From positions 40,482 to 104,481 of the forward strand of contig NZ_BSSM01000025.1 in NCBI RefSeq assembly GCF_030269125.1: 64,000 nucleotides of DNA, in the 5' to 3' direction. This DNA comes from Streptomyces hygroscopicus subsp. hygroscopicus. GTDB lineage: Bacteria; Actinomycetota; Actinomycetes; Streptomycetales; Streptomycetaceae. Shown here one piece after another: positions 46,809 through 55,520 of this stretch. The position numbers were made by a program, and so were the translations under genes. The notes under the pieces were generated by a model that was not told the DNA's origin, ran no database searches, and saw nothing but the letters and a program-made list of their open reading frames with translations. Each line of letters begins with the position of its first letter. The first letter of the stretch is position 1.

Positions 46809-48340
46809 CCGTGGCGACAGGACGTCTCGTCGCCGGCCGCTACGAAATGTCCACCCTCATCGGCCAGGGCGGCATGGGCCAGGTCTGGACGGCGTACGAC
46901 CAGCGGCTCGACCGGCGCGTGGCCGTGAAGCTGCTGCGCCCCGACAAGGTGGCGGGCCAGGAGGCCGACGAACTGCGCCGCCGCTTCGAGCGCGAGTGCC
47001 GGGTGACCGCGCAGGTCGACCACCCCGGCCTGGTCACCGTCCACGACGCGGGCAGCGAGGGCGAGGAACTGTTCCTCGTCATGCAGTACGTCGACGGCGC
47101 CGACCTCGCCGACCACCTCGCCGAGCACGACCCGTACCCCTGGCCGTGGGCGGTCGCGGTGGCCGCGCAGCTGTGTGCCGTGCTCAGCGCCGTGCACGCC
47201 GTCCCGATCGTCCACCGCGACCTCAAGCCGCGCAACGTGATGGTCAAGCAGGACGGCCTGGTCACCGTGCTCGACCTGGGCGTGGCCTCCGTCATGGACA
47301 CCGACACCACCCGGCTCACCCACACCGGCTCCCCGATCGGCTCGCCCGCCTACATGGCGCCCGAGCAGGCGATGGGCGGCGCGGTCGGCCCGTACACCGA
47401 CCTCTACGCGCTCGGGGTGCTGCTGCACGAACTGCTCAGCGGCGACGTGCCGTTCACCGGCGCCACCGCGCTCGGCGTGCTGCACCGGCACCTGTACGAG
47501 CCCCCGCTGCCCGTGCGCCGGATCCGCCCCGAGGTCCCGGAGGCGCTGGAGAGCCTGGTGCTGCGCCTGCTCGCCAAGGACCCGCAGCACCGCCCGGCCT
47601 CCGCGCAGGAGGTGTACGAGCACCTGGTGCCGCTGCTGCCCGCGCGCGGCACACCCAGCGGGGCGCCCCTGGACCCCACGCGCCCCTTCCTGCGCCCGCA
47701 CGCACCCTGGCCCGACCGCGCCCGCACGCCCGCGCCCCGGCCGGCCTCCGCCGCACCCGCCGGCCCGGCGGCCGGCAAGCCCGATGTCGCCGCCGCCGTC
47801 GACGAGGTCAAACGCCTGCTGGGGGAGGGCCGTATCACCCAGGCCGTCGACATCCTGGGCGCCATCCTGCCCGCCGCGGCCGAACAGCACGGCGAGCACT
47901 CCCCGGTCGTCCGCACACTGCGCAAGCAGTACGCGGCGACCCTCATGGACGACGGCCAGTACCGGCGCGCGCTGCCCGAACTGCGCCGGCTCGCCGACGA
48001 ACGCGCCGCCGAGGCCGGCCAGGCCGACCCGGCCTCCCTGCGTTTCCGCTACGACGCCGCCCAGTGCCTCGAACAACTCGGCGAACCCGCGGCGGCACTC
48101 GCCGAGTACCGCGCGCTGCTGCCGTACTACGAGAACCAGTACGTCTCCGGCGATCCGCAGCAGGCCCACGAGGTCCGCCGGCGCATCGGCCATCTGCTGC
48201 TCGCCCTCGGCGACCGGCCCGCCGCGCACGACACGCTCGCCCGCCTGGTGCTGGACGTGGAACGCCTCGGCGGCCCCGGCCACCCGATGGCCGTCGAGAT
48301 CCGCCGCACCCTGCACTGGCTGGGCCAGGTGCGCGGCTAG
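46805..48340 (+). CDS. Soluble Ser/Thr protein kinase with TPR-like C-terminus
   Basis: 511 aa. The kinase domain fills about 8-275: glycine loop GQGGMGQVW, Lys in VAVKLL, catalytic loop HRDLKPRNV, a DLG variant of DFG (VLDLGVA), and MAPEQ. After a Pro-rich linker (about 285-325) the C-terminal 180 residues form TPR-like helical repeats (LLGEGRITQAVDILGAILPA; YRRALPELRRLADERAAEAG). There is no transmembrane helix, unlike PknB-type receptors, so it is cytoplasmic unless brought to the membrane by the protein encoded just upstream. GTG at 46805 is used; GTG at 46811 with GGAAGG before it is an alternative. Confidence 0.9.
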   Translation: MTVATGRLVAGRYEMSTLIGQGGMGQVWTAYDQRLDRRVAVKLLRPDKVAGQEADELRRRFERECRVTAQVDHPGLVTVHDAGSEGEELFLVMQYVDGADLADHLAEHDPYPWPWAVAVAAQLCAVLSAVHAVPIVHRDLKPRNVMVKQDGLVTVLDLGVASVMDTDTTRLTHTGSPIGSPAYMAPEQAMGGAVGPYTDLYALGVLLHELLSGDVPFTGATALGVLHRHLYEPPLPVRRIRPEVPEALESLVLRLLAKDPQHRPASAQEVYEHLVPLLPARGTPSGAPLDPTRPFLRPHAPWPDRARTPAPRPASAAPAGPAAGKPDVAAAVDEVKRLLGEGRITQAVDILGAILPAAAEQHGEHSPVVRTLRKQYAATLMDDGQYRRALPELRRLADERAAEAGQADPASLRFRYDAAQCLEQLGEPAAALAEYRALLPYYENQYVSGDPQQAHEVRRRIGHLLLALGDRPAAHDTLARLVLDVERLGGPGHPMAVEIRRTLHWLGQVRG

Positions 48341-48342
48341 GT

Positions 48343-48672
48343 TCATCCAGTCGTGGTGGTCATCTTCTCCGGGTTGGAGCCGGACTGGCAGGGCGGCTGG
48401 GCGCCGACGTAGATCGGGGCGAGCTTCCAGCCGAGGGAGCTGACCGACTTCACCCAGGAGGCGGTGAGGTCGGGCTGGGCGCAGCCGCGGTTCTCGCCGC
48501 CCACGTAGACGGCGGCGGCGCCGTAGAAGCCGGTGTGCCAGGCCTTCATCGTGGACAGCGAGGGCGCGGTGCAGGTGTCGAACGCCCGGCCGGTGAAGGT
48601 CCTCTGCGCGGGCCAGGTGGTGGCGGCCATGGAGGTCTGCGCGGCGATCACGCCCCCGGCGACGACGGCGGG
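48343..48672 (-). pseudogene. Inverted N-terminal half of a DUF1906 (glycoside-hydrolase-like) secreted protein
   Basis: Read on the minus strand, this segment gives the end of a signal peptide (PAVVAGGVIAAQ) and the first half of a DUF1906 domain: TFTGRAFDTCTAPSLSTMKA, WHTGFYGAAAVYVGGENRG, WKLAPIYVGAQPPC. It stops at NPEKMTTTTG. The second half of the domain is on the plus strand immediately beyond 48672. Flipping this segment would join TTTTG to AATLGTQDA and restore the domain. The start codon and first signal residues are missing, because only a few bases separate the breakpoint from the kinase stop. A chance open frame extends to 48723. Confidence 0.8.
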
Positions 48673-49121
48673 ACGCCGCCACCCTCGGCACCCAGGACGC
48701 CACCGACGCCGTCGCCAAGGCATCCGCCCTCGGCATGAAGGCGGGCAGCCCCATCTACCTCGACATGGAGGGCTACGACACGACGAACACGTCGTGCAAC
48801 ACCGCCGTGCTGACGTATGTGCGCGCCTTCGACAAGCAGCTGCACGCCAAGACGTACCGGGCCGGGTTCTACGGCTTCACCAGCTCCAGCGCCAAGGCGA
48901 TCGCCACCGCGTCGGACAAGACGGACCTGCCGGGCAACCTCTGGTACGCGCTGTACGACAAGCAGAACACGACGACCACGGACTGGCCGTGGGGCGCCAC
49001 GCAGTTCACCGGGCACAGCCGCGCCCACCAGTACATGGTCAACAGCAAGGAGGCGCACGGTGGCGTGACGCTCACCGTGGACCGGGACGCGTGGGACGGC
49101 CCGGTGGCGATCACGGGCTGA
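48673..49121 (+). pseudogene. C-terminal half of the DUF1906 protein, in original orientation
   Basis: From about 48675 the plus strand reads AATLGTQDATDAVAKASALG, then MKAGSPIYLDMEGYDTTNTS, and ends at AWDGPVAITG. This is the second half of a DUF1906/Rv2525c-like glycoside-hydrolase fold, with the acidic residues in YLDMEGYD. An ATG at 48735 could start a short protein, but without a signal peptide it would lack both half the barrel and secretion. The first half lies inverted just to the left. The 194-nt gap after it holds only the ribosome site of the next gene. Confidence 0.8.
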
Positions 49122-49315
49122 ACGGTGACCTCTTAGGGGTGCGACGGTGCCCGAAGTCGTGGCGAATCGTTGGTCGAATGGGTTGGCCGGAGCAGTGCCG
49201 CTGCCTACCATCGATCACCGCAAGACTTTGTGCGCCCGCCCGTCGCCCGGCCACCACCCTGGCGGAGGCGCTGGCGCGCCGCACCTGTCCTTGCAATCTC
49301 CCCTTGGAGGACTCC

Positions 49316-49969
49316 TTGCCCCGTCGCCGTCGCACCGCGCTCGTCCTCACCGCCGCGATCGCCGCCGCGGCACCCCTGCTGACCGCCTGCGGGCACGACG
49401 CGCACCCGGGCGCGGCGGCCGTGGTCGGCGGTCAGCGGATCACCGTCGCGCAGTTGCAGAACAGGGTTGACGAGGTCCGCGACGCCCAGCGGGCCGCGGT
49501 GCCCGACCAGGCCCAGTACCAGCAGGTGCTCGCCCAGACCAGCAGCCTCACCCGCGACACCCTGCACAACATGGTCCTGGACCGGGTGATCCACCGGGCC
49601 GCGCGGGACGAGGGCGTCTCGGTCACCCGCAGGGACGTCCAGCAGCTGCGCGCGAGCCTGGAGCAGCAGGCGGGCGGCTCCAGGGGCCTGCAGACCGCGT
49701 GGTTGCAGAAGTACGGCATCGCTCCCGCGCACCTGGACGAGAACCTCCGGCTCCAGCTGGAGGCGCAGAAGCTCGCCGCCCGGCTCGGCACGGACACCAC
49801 CCAGCCCGCCTTCTGGAAGGCCCTCGCCAAGGCGTCCGAGGAACTGCGCATCGACGTCAATCCGCGCTACGGCACCTGGGACGTGCAGAAGAGCAGCCGG
49901 GTGGACGCGAAGACACCGTGGGTGCGGGAGGTCACGTCGGTGTCGGGAGGCGGCCCGGTGACGGCGTAG
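49316..49969 (+). CDS. SurA-N-terminal-like lipoprotein without a PPIase domain
   Basis: 217 aa. A basic lipoprotein signal peptide ends LLTACG. The mature part starts AAVVGGQRITVAQLQNRVDE, the usual entry of SurA/PrsA chaperones, and continues as the helical chaperone module (NMVLDRVIHRAARDEGVSVT). The parvulin rotamase domain that normally follows is absent; the protein ends with about 40 residues containing the NPRYGTWD segment seen in actinobacterial homologues. It likely helps secreted proteins fold at the membrane surface. TTG at 49316 is chosen because GGAGG lies 5 nt before it. It is followed by mazG. Confidence 0.82.
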   Translation: MPRRRRTALVLTAAIAAAAPLLTACGHDAHPGAAAVVGGQRITVAQLQNRVDEVRDAQRAAVPDQAQYQQVLAQTSSLTRDTLHNMVLDRVIHRAARDEGVSVTRRDVQQLRASLEQQAGGSRGLQTAWLQKYGIAPAHLDENLRLQLEAQKLAARLGTDTTQPAFWKALAKASEELRIDVNPRYGTWDVQKSSRVDAKTPWVREVTSVSGGGPVTA

Positions 49970-50046
49970 GTCGTACGATCCCACGACTCCGTCGACCCTG
50001 TGGACAACCCAACCCGCTCGTCGCGGAGGTGGGTTACTTTCGGATC

Positions 50047-51066
50047 GTGAACGCATCCAGCCCCGAAGCCACCGGACCCGGAGCCGCGACCGCCGCCGAC
50101 CCCGGCCGCGTCGTCCTCCTCACCACCAGCCACCGTGTCGCCCCCGGCCTGCTGTCCTGGCCCGCGTGGCAGGCCCTGCGCGCCGCCGACAGCGTGCTCT
50201 GCTCGGACGGCGCCCATCCGCAGCTGCCGTATCTGCGGGAGGCCGGGATAGCGGTGGCCGAGGCGGCGCCCACGGCGCGGGAGCTGGTCGACGCCTGCGC
50301 CGGCGGACGGACGGTGGTGGTCGTGGCGACGGGTGAGGGGGAGCCCGCCCTCACCGACGGCCTGGCCCGGCTGGCCGGCTCCGGCCGGGTCCGCATGCCC
50401 GAGCTGGAGCTGCTGCCCGCCTCGTACGACCTGCCCGGCGCCCGCCTGCTGGACCTCGTCCAGGTCATGGACCGCATCCGCGCCGAATGCCCCTGGTCCT
50501 CCCGGCAGACCCACGAGGGCCTGGCCAAGTACGGCATCGAGGAGGCGTACGAGCTGGTCGAGGCGATCGAGGCCGGCGACCGCGAGGAACTGCGCGAGGA
50601 GCTGGGGGACGTCCTGCTCCAGGTCGTCTTCCACTCCCGGATCGCCGAGGAGCACCCGGAGAAGCCGTTCTCCATCGACGACGTGGCGGGCGGCATCGTC
50701 GCCAAGCTCATCCACCGGCACCCCCATGTGTTCGGCGACGAGAAGGCGGAGACCCCGGAGGACGTCAAGGCGCACTGGCTGCGCACCAAGGCCGAGGAGA
50801 AGCGCCGCACCTCCGTCACCGAGGGCATCCCCCTCGGCCAGCCCGGCCTCGCCCTCGCCGCCAAACTCGCCGCCCGCGCCCGCGTCGCCGGCCTCGACGT
50901 CCCCCTCCCCGAGGGCGACGACATCGGCTACACCCTCCTCGCCCTCGCCGCCCGAGCCGAATCCGCCGGCACCGACCCGGAGACGGCCCTGCGCGCCGCG
51001 GCCCGTACGTACCGGGACGCGATACGGAGGGCGGAGGGGGTGGACCCTGACCGGGCAGATGGCTAG
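50047..51066 (+). CDS. mazG: Nucleoside triphosphate pyrophosphohydrolase MazG
   Basis: 339 aa. The MazG domain is at about 140-270: LLDLVQVMDRIRAECPWSSR, then KYGIEEAYELVEAIEAGDRE and LREELGDVLLQVVFHSRIAE, carrying the Glu/Asp metal ligands. The N-terminal 130 residues resemble a degenerate tetrapyrrole-methylase-type domain (VVLLTTSHRVAPGLLSWPAW), as in YabN-type fusions. The enzyme hydrolyses dNTPs and damaged nucleotides to monophosphates. GTG at 50047 begins VNASSPEATG. It follows the SurA-like gene by 77 nt and precedes the P450. Confidence 0.9.
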   Translation: MNASSPEATGPGAATAADPGRVVLLTTSHRVAPGLLSWPAWQALRAADSVLCSDGAHPQLPYLREAGIAVAEAAPTARELVDACAGGRTVVVVATGEGEPALTDGLARLAGSGRVRMPELELLPASYDLPGARLLDLVQVMDRIRAECPWSSRQTHEGLAKYGIEEAYELVEAIEAGDREELREELGDVLLQVVFHSRIAEEHPEKPFSIDDVAGGIVAKLIHRHPHVFGDEKAETPEDVKAHWLRTKAEEKRRTSVTEGIPLGQPGLALAAKLAARARVAGLDVPLPEGDDIGYTLLALAARAESAGTDPETALRAAARTYRDAIRRAEGVDPDRADG

Positions 51067-51113
51067 CGGCCGGCGGTGACACACCCCCACGCCCGGCCGG
51101 ATACCGTCGAACA

Positions 51114-52397
51114 GTGACCGATCAGCTTCGCCCCGACGAGACCGTTCCCCCTGCTCCCGAGCTGTTCACCTGGGAGTTCGCCGCCGATCCCTATCCGGCG
51201 TACGCGTGGTTGCGCGAGCACGCGCCCGTGCGGTGGACGCGGCTGCCCAGCGGGGTGGAGGCGTGGCTGGTCACGCGGTACGCGGACGCCCGGCAGGCGC
51301 TGGCGGACCAGCGGCTGAGCAAGAACCCGGCGCATCACGACGAGCCCGAGCACGCCAAGGGCAAGACCGGCATCCCGGGCGAGCGCAAGGCCGAGTTGAT
51401 GACGCACCTGCTGAACATCGACCCGCCGGACCACACCCGGCTGCGCCGGCTCGTCAGCAAGGCGTTCACGCCCCGCCGTGTCGCCGAGTTCGAGCACCGG
51501 GTGCGGCAGCTGACCGACCACCTCATCGACCAGTTCGCCCGGCGCGGCTCCGCGGACCTCATCCACGAGTTCGCCTTCCCGCTGCCCATCTACGCCATCT
51601 GCGACCTGCTCGGCGTCCCGCGCGAGGACCAGGACGACTTCCGGGACTGGGCGGGCATGATGATCCGGCACGGGGGAGGGCCCCGGGGCGGGGTCGCGCG
51701 GTCGGTGAAGAAGATGCGCGGCTACCTCGCCGAGCTGATCCACAAGAAGCGCGAGGCCCTGCCCGCCGAGCCCGCGCCCGGCGAGGACCTGATCTCCGGC
51801 CTGATCCGCGCCTCCGACCACGGCGAGCACCTCACCGAGAACGAGGCCGCGGCGATGGCCTTCATCCTCCTCTTCGCCGGCTTCGAGACCACCGTCAACC
51901 TCATCGGCAACGGCACCTACGCCCTGCTCACCCACCCCGAGCAGCGCCACCGCCTCCAGGACGCCCTCGCCCGCGGCGACAGCGAGCTGCTGGCGACCGG
52001 CGTGGAGGAACTGCTGCGCTACGACGGCCCGGTGGAGCTGGCCACCTGGCGGTTCGCCACCGAGCCGCTCACCATCGGCGGGCAGGAGATCGCGCCCGGC
52101 GACCCGGTGCTCGTCGTGCTGGCCGCCGCCGACCGGGACCCGGAGCGGTTCGAGGACCCGGACGTGCTGGACCTCGGCCGGCGGGACAACCAGCACCTCG
52201 GCTACGGACACGGCATCCACTACTGCCTGGGCGCCCCGCTCGCCCGTCTGGAGGGGCAGACCGCGCTGGCCACACTGCTGACCCGGCTGCCCGATCTTCG
52301 GCTCGCCGCCGACCCGGCCGAGCTGCGCTGGCGCGGCGGGCTCATCATGCGCGGCCTGCGCACCCTGCCGGTGCGGTTCACGCCGCCCGGTCAGTAG
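51114..52397 (+). CDS. Cytochrome P450, CYP107 type
   Basis: 427 aa. The heme-binding loop is GYGHGIHYCLGAPLARLEGQ with the ligand Cys. The ExxR motif is in EELLRYDGPVE, and the I-helix reads LLFAGFETTVN, with Glu where most P450s have Asp in the AGxDT oxygen motif. Position between mazG and the rpf genes matches S. coelicolor CYP107U1, a P450 linked to sporulation, so orthology is likely but inferred. No ferredoxin or reductase gene is adjacent. Its 3' end overlaps the convergent DUF899 gene by 7 nt. Confidence 0.93.
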   Translation: MTDQLRPDETVPPAPELFTWEFAADPYPAYAWLREHAPVRWTRLPSGVEAWLVTRYADARQALADQRLSKNPAHHDEPEHAKGKTGIPGERKAELMTHLLNIDPPDHTRLRRLVSKAFTPRRVAEFEHRVRQLTDHLIDQFARRGSADLIHEFAFPLPIYAICDLLGVPREDQDDFRDWAGMMIRHGGGPRGGVARSVKKMRGYLAELIHKKREALPAEPAPGEDLISGLIRASDHGEHLTENEAAAMAFILLFAGFETTVNLIGNGTYALLTHPEQRHRLQDALARGDSELLATGVEELLRYDGPVELATWRFATEPLTIGGQEIAPGDPVLVVLAAADRDPERFEDPDVLDLGRRDNQHLGYGHGIHYCLGAPLARLEGQTALATLLTRLPDLRLAADPAELRWRGGLIMRGLRTLPVRFTPPGQ

Positions 52398-53074
52398 TCG
52401 AGGGCCGCGAACCAGTCGCCCCGGCCGCCCGGGGTCAGGTCGAGGACGTGCCAGACGGGGCTGAGGAGGTCGATGCCGCGCTGGTCGATGTCCTCGGCCA
52501 TCCGCGGGTGCGCGGAGTAGAAGTGGCGGACGATGCCGTCCGCGCCCTTGGTGAGGACGGAGACGGCCGAGTCCTGGACGCCGTCCTCGTCCTCGCTGCC
52601 CAGGTCGTACTTGAAGGCGCTGTCCCCGGCGCTGAGCAGCCGCAGCCGGGACCACCCACGGGCGCGCGCGTGCCCGCGCAGGGCGGGCGGATCGGCGGCG
52701 GCCACGACCACCAGGTCGACGTTCCGGGCGATGTGGTGGGCGACGCCGTTCAGGCCGTCGAGCCACAGGGTGCACATCGGGCAGGGTTCGGTCTGCCGTT
52801 TGCCGTACATGAGGTGGTAGACGACCAGGGCCCGCTCCGGTCCGCCGGTGAACAGGTCGCCGAGCCGCACCTCGCGGACGGGCGTGTCGCCCGCGTCGAG
52901 ACCGGCGGGGCCTTCGAGGAGGACGTACTCGCCGACCTCGGCCCCCGGCGGCAGTGCCCGGCGCAGCGCCGCGACCCGTTCGCGTTGCCGCATCAGCTCG
53001 ATCTCGGCGCCGCGCAACTCCTCGCGCGCGGCGAGGTACTCCGCCGACTCACCGTGCAACCGGGTGTGCCGCAT
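52391..53074 (-). CDS. DUF899-family thioredoxin-like protein
   Basis: 227 aa. The motif TEPCPMCTLWLDGLNGVAHH is the DUF899 version of a thioredoxin-fold CxxC site; FKYDLGSEDEDG and the C-terminal WHVLDLTPGGRGDW also fit the family. The N-terminal 55 residues form a charged helix (REELRGAEIELMRQRERVAA). Biochemical role unknown; a redox function is plausible. ATG at 53074 follows AGGAGG by 7 nt. It points away from the rpf genes. Confidence 0.87.
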   Translation of the reverse strand: MRHTRLHGESAEYLAAREELRGAEIELMRQRERVAALRRALPPGAEVGEYVLLEGPAGLDAGDTPVREVRLGDLFTGGPERALVVYHLMYGKRQTEPCPMCTLWLDGLNGVAHHIARNVDLVVVAAADPPALRGHARARGWSRLRLLSAGDSAFKYDLGSEDEDGVQDSAVSVLTKGADGIVRHFYSAHPRMAEDIDQRGIDLLSPVWHVLDLTPGGRGDWFAALDY

Positions 53075-53345
53075 GAGGTGTCCTCCTGGGTGAACAGCCC
53101 CCCGGAAACAGGTCGGTTCCATGGTTCCGGGCAGCCTGTCCGCCACGGGCGAGGCACCGCCGTTCCCGAAGAGTGAAAGAACCGGTGACGGAGCGGAGGG
53201 CGAACGTCCAACTCTGTGATCTTCACGTGATCCGCGCGGCATGAACTTGTGACAAGTCATCGGGTGCCGCTACCTTCACCCCTCAGCGTGGCGGCCCGGC
53301 ATGATCCGCCGCGCCGGTTCCTGCCGTCGCACGAAAGGCTTCCGC

Positions 53346-54440
53346 ATGATTTCCGGGAACGGTCGTCACCGCCGCCCCCGTCAGGCTCCGGCCCTCCTCG
53401 TCGCGGCCGGCGTGACCGGCTCCGCCATCGCCATCCCGCTGCTCGGCGCCGCGAGCGCCCACGCGGCCGACGGCACCACCTGGGACAAGGTCGCCGAGTG
53501 CGAGAGCGGCGGCTCCTGGAGCGCCGACACCGGCAACGGCTACTACGGCGGCCTCCAGATATCCCAGGAGGACTGGGCCCGGTACGGCGGCACCCGGTAC
53601 GCCTCCTCCGCCGACCAGGCCAGCCGCTCGCAGCAGATCGCCGTGGCCGAGCGGATCCTCAAGGACAAGGGCACCGCGCCCTGGGCCACCTGCGCCCTGC
53701 TGTCCGGGCTCACCTCGAACTCCGGCTCCGTCGACGTCGATCCGGGCGTCGGCGACAGCGGCGGCCAGGGCGGCGGCACGACCGACCCGTCCGGCCTGCC
53801 CGAGACCTCCTCCCCGGCCGGCACGCAGGGCGGCGACCAGAACGGCTCCGGCAACGGCTCCGGCTCCGGCGACGCCTCCTCCACCGACCCGTCCGGCTCC
53901 TCCGCCTCGCCGGGCCAGGGCTCCGGCGGGCAGCCGGGCAAGCACGCGACCCCGCACCCGGGCAAGCCCACCGGCACCCCCGGGACCGGCACCCCCGGGA
54001 CCGGCGTCCCCAGCCCGGACCCGTCCGTCCCCGCCGACCCCGCCGACCCGTCCGTCCCGGCCACGCCGTCCGTCCCGGCCGGCACCCCCGCGGCGCCCGC
54101 CCCGTCCACCGGCACCCCGGACAATCCCCGGCAGAACGTCGGTTCTTGGGACCTGGTCGACACCGGAGCCCTGAGTGGCGGACGCCACCGCGGCGGCAAC
54201 GCGGACGAAAGCAAGACAAACGGACAGAACGGCTCCGGCCGTCACGCCTCACCCGAACCGGGCACCTACACGGTCCGCGAGGGGGACTCGCTGAGCTCCA
54301 TCGCCGACTCCCTTGACGTCGGTGGGGGATGGCACGCGCTCTACTCCGCCAACAAGAAGGTCGTGGGTGCCGACCCGAACCTCATCACCGCCGGTCAGAC
54401 CCTGAAAGTCGGTGACGAAACGGGCGCGGAACAGGGGTAG
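53346..54440 (+). CDS. rpfC: Resuscitation-promoting factor with LysM domain
   Basis: 364 aa. A signal peptide ends in ASAHA. The Rpf domain follows (about 40-118: TWDKVAECESGGSWSADTGN, YYGGLQISQEDWARYGG), a lysozyme-like muralytic fold with the catalytic Glu in CESGG. A linker of about 185 residues rich in Gly, Ser, Pro and Thr (repeats such as GTPGTG) joins it to a C-terminal LysM (YTVREGDSLSSIADSLDVGG) that holds it to the wall. Rpf enzymes cleave peptidoglycan and help spores germinate. Named by position next to rpfA, as in S. coelicolor. The promoter region holds palindromes TCACGTGA (53223-53230) and ACTTGT-G-ACAAGT (53245-53257). Confidence 0.9.
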   Translation: MISGNGRHRRPRQAPALLVAAGVTGSAIAIPLLGAASAHAADGTTWDKVAECESGGSWSADTGNGYYGGLQISQEDWARYGGTRYASSADQASRSQQIAVAERILKDKGTAPWATCALLSGLTSNSGSVDVDPGVGDSGGQGGGTTDPSGLPETSSPAGTQGGDQNGSGNGSGSGDASSTDPSGSSASPGQGSGGQPGKHATPHPGKPTGTPGTGTPGTGVPSPDPSVPADPADPSVPATPSVPAGTPAAPAPSTGTPDNPRQNVGSWDLVDTGALSGGRHRGGNADESKTNGQNGSGRHASPEPGTYTVREGDSLSSIADSLDVGGGWHALYSANKKVVGADPNLITAGQTLKVGDETGAEQG

Positions 54441-54577
54441 TTGACGTCCCACTTGATCGCTAAATGTCCGTTTTAGTGAAAGTGTGGGATGAGTCTCAGA
54501 AGCCCTGATCGTCTTTGAAATTCCGCGGATCACGTGGCTACGGTCAAGGCCGCTCGTCACCACGAGCCCCGGCGGCC

Positions 54578-54776
54578 GCAACGCCGAATCCTGCCAGCGG
54601 CTGCCCGGGAACAGTCGTCGCGTCAAGCGCCGCAGGCAGGAGCGGGGGACCCAAGGTAAGCGCCGGGCCCGGCAGTTGATGCCGGACCGGCTAGGGGTGA
54701 AGCCACGCCTCCGTGCGGAGGTGTGGCCGGGCAACTCAACCGGCCCGAATCCGACAGCTCACCTCGCAGGCGTCGG
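54578..54776 (+). promoter_or_regulatory. ydaO-type (c-di-AMP) riboswitch
   Basis: The leader of the second rpf gene contains the conserved blocks of the ydaO/yuaA riboswitch in order: CGCCGAATCCTGCC (54582), GGAGCGGGGGACCCAAGG (about 54640), GGCTAGGGGTGAAGCC (about 54690), GGCCCGAATCCGACAGCTC (54742-54760) and CCTCGCAGGCG (54762). ACGCC/GGCGT closes the outer stem. High c-di-AMP is known to switch off rpfA expression in S. coelicolor through this element. It ends about 15 nt before the start codon. The rest of the gap, 54441-54577, is the promoter region. Confidence 0.92.
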
Positions 54777-54791
54777 TGAGGGGATCGTTCC

Positions 54792-55508
54792 ATGCTGTTT
54801 TCCGGCAAGGGCAAGCACCGTCGTCCGTCCAAGGCCGTCCGCGTCGTCACGCTCGCCGGTGTCACCGGTGTCGCCGTCGCCGCTCCGCTGATGGCGGCCG
54901 GCAACGCCTCCGCCGCCACCGCCTCCCAGTGGGACGCGGTCGCCCAGTGCGAGTCCGGCGGCAACTGGGCCATCAACACCGGCAACGGTTATTACGGCGG
55001 TCTGCAGTTCTCCGCCTCGACCTGGGCCGCGTACGGCGGCACCGCCTACGCGTCGACCGCCGACAAGGCCACCAAGTCGCAGCAGATCACCATCGCCGAG
55101 AAGGTCCTCGCCGCGCAGGGCAAGGGTGCCTGGCCGGTCTGCGGCACGGGCCTGACCAGCACCCCGTACGGCGGCTCCGCCTCGACGACCACCACGTCGA
55201 ACAGCACCGCCACCCGCTCCGCGGACCAGCGGGCCGCCACCCGCTCCACCGAGCGCACCACCCCGGCCCCGAGCAGGTCCGCGAGCGCCTCCGCCGGCTC
55301 GTCCGCGAGCAAGACCGTCACCACCCCGACCGGCAAGAAGGTCAAGAAGGGCGACGGCGAGTACAAGGTCGTCAAGGGCGACACCCTCAGCTCCATCGCG
55401 GTCGAGCACCACGTGGCGGGCGGCTGGAAGAAGCTGTTCGAGCTGAACAAGGACATCGTCGACAACGCGGACCTCATCTTCCCGGGCCAGCAGCTGCACC
55501 TGAAGTGA
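54792..55508 (+). CDS. rpfA: Resuscitation-promoting factor A with LysM domain
   Basis: 238 aa. A signal peptide ends near AGNASAA. The Rpf domain spans about 40-118 (SQWDAVAQCESGGNWAINTG, YYGGLQFSASTWAAYGG), with the catalytic Glu in CESGG. A short Thr/Ser/Arg linker of about 70 residues leads to a LysM at about 190-236 (YKVVKGDTLSSIAVEHHVAG). It is a secreted peptidoglycan hydrolase for spore germination. It is a tandem relative of the gene just upstream but has a far shorter linker. Its expression is governed by the c-di-AMP riboswitch in its leader. Confidence 0.93.
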   Translation: MLFSGKGKHRRPSKAVRVVTLAGVTGVAVAAPLMAAGNASAATASQWDAVAQCESGGNWAINTGNGYYGGLQFSASTWAAYGGTAYASTADKATKSQQITIAEKVLAAQGKGAWPVCGTGLTSTPYGGSASTTTTSNSTATRSADQRAATRSTERTTPAPSRSASASAGSSASKTVTTPTGKKVKKGDGEYKVVKGDTLSSIAVEHHVAGGWKKLFELNKDIVDNADLIFPGQQLHLK

Positions 55509-55520
55509 CGCCCGGCCGCT

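Noticed and set aside
48343..48723. A complete minus-strand secreted protein starting at 48723
   Set aside because: Its first 17 residues are antisense of the other half of DUF1906 and arise by chance at the inversion junction.
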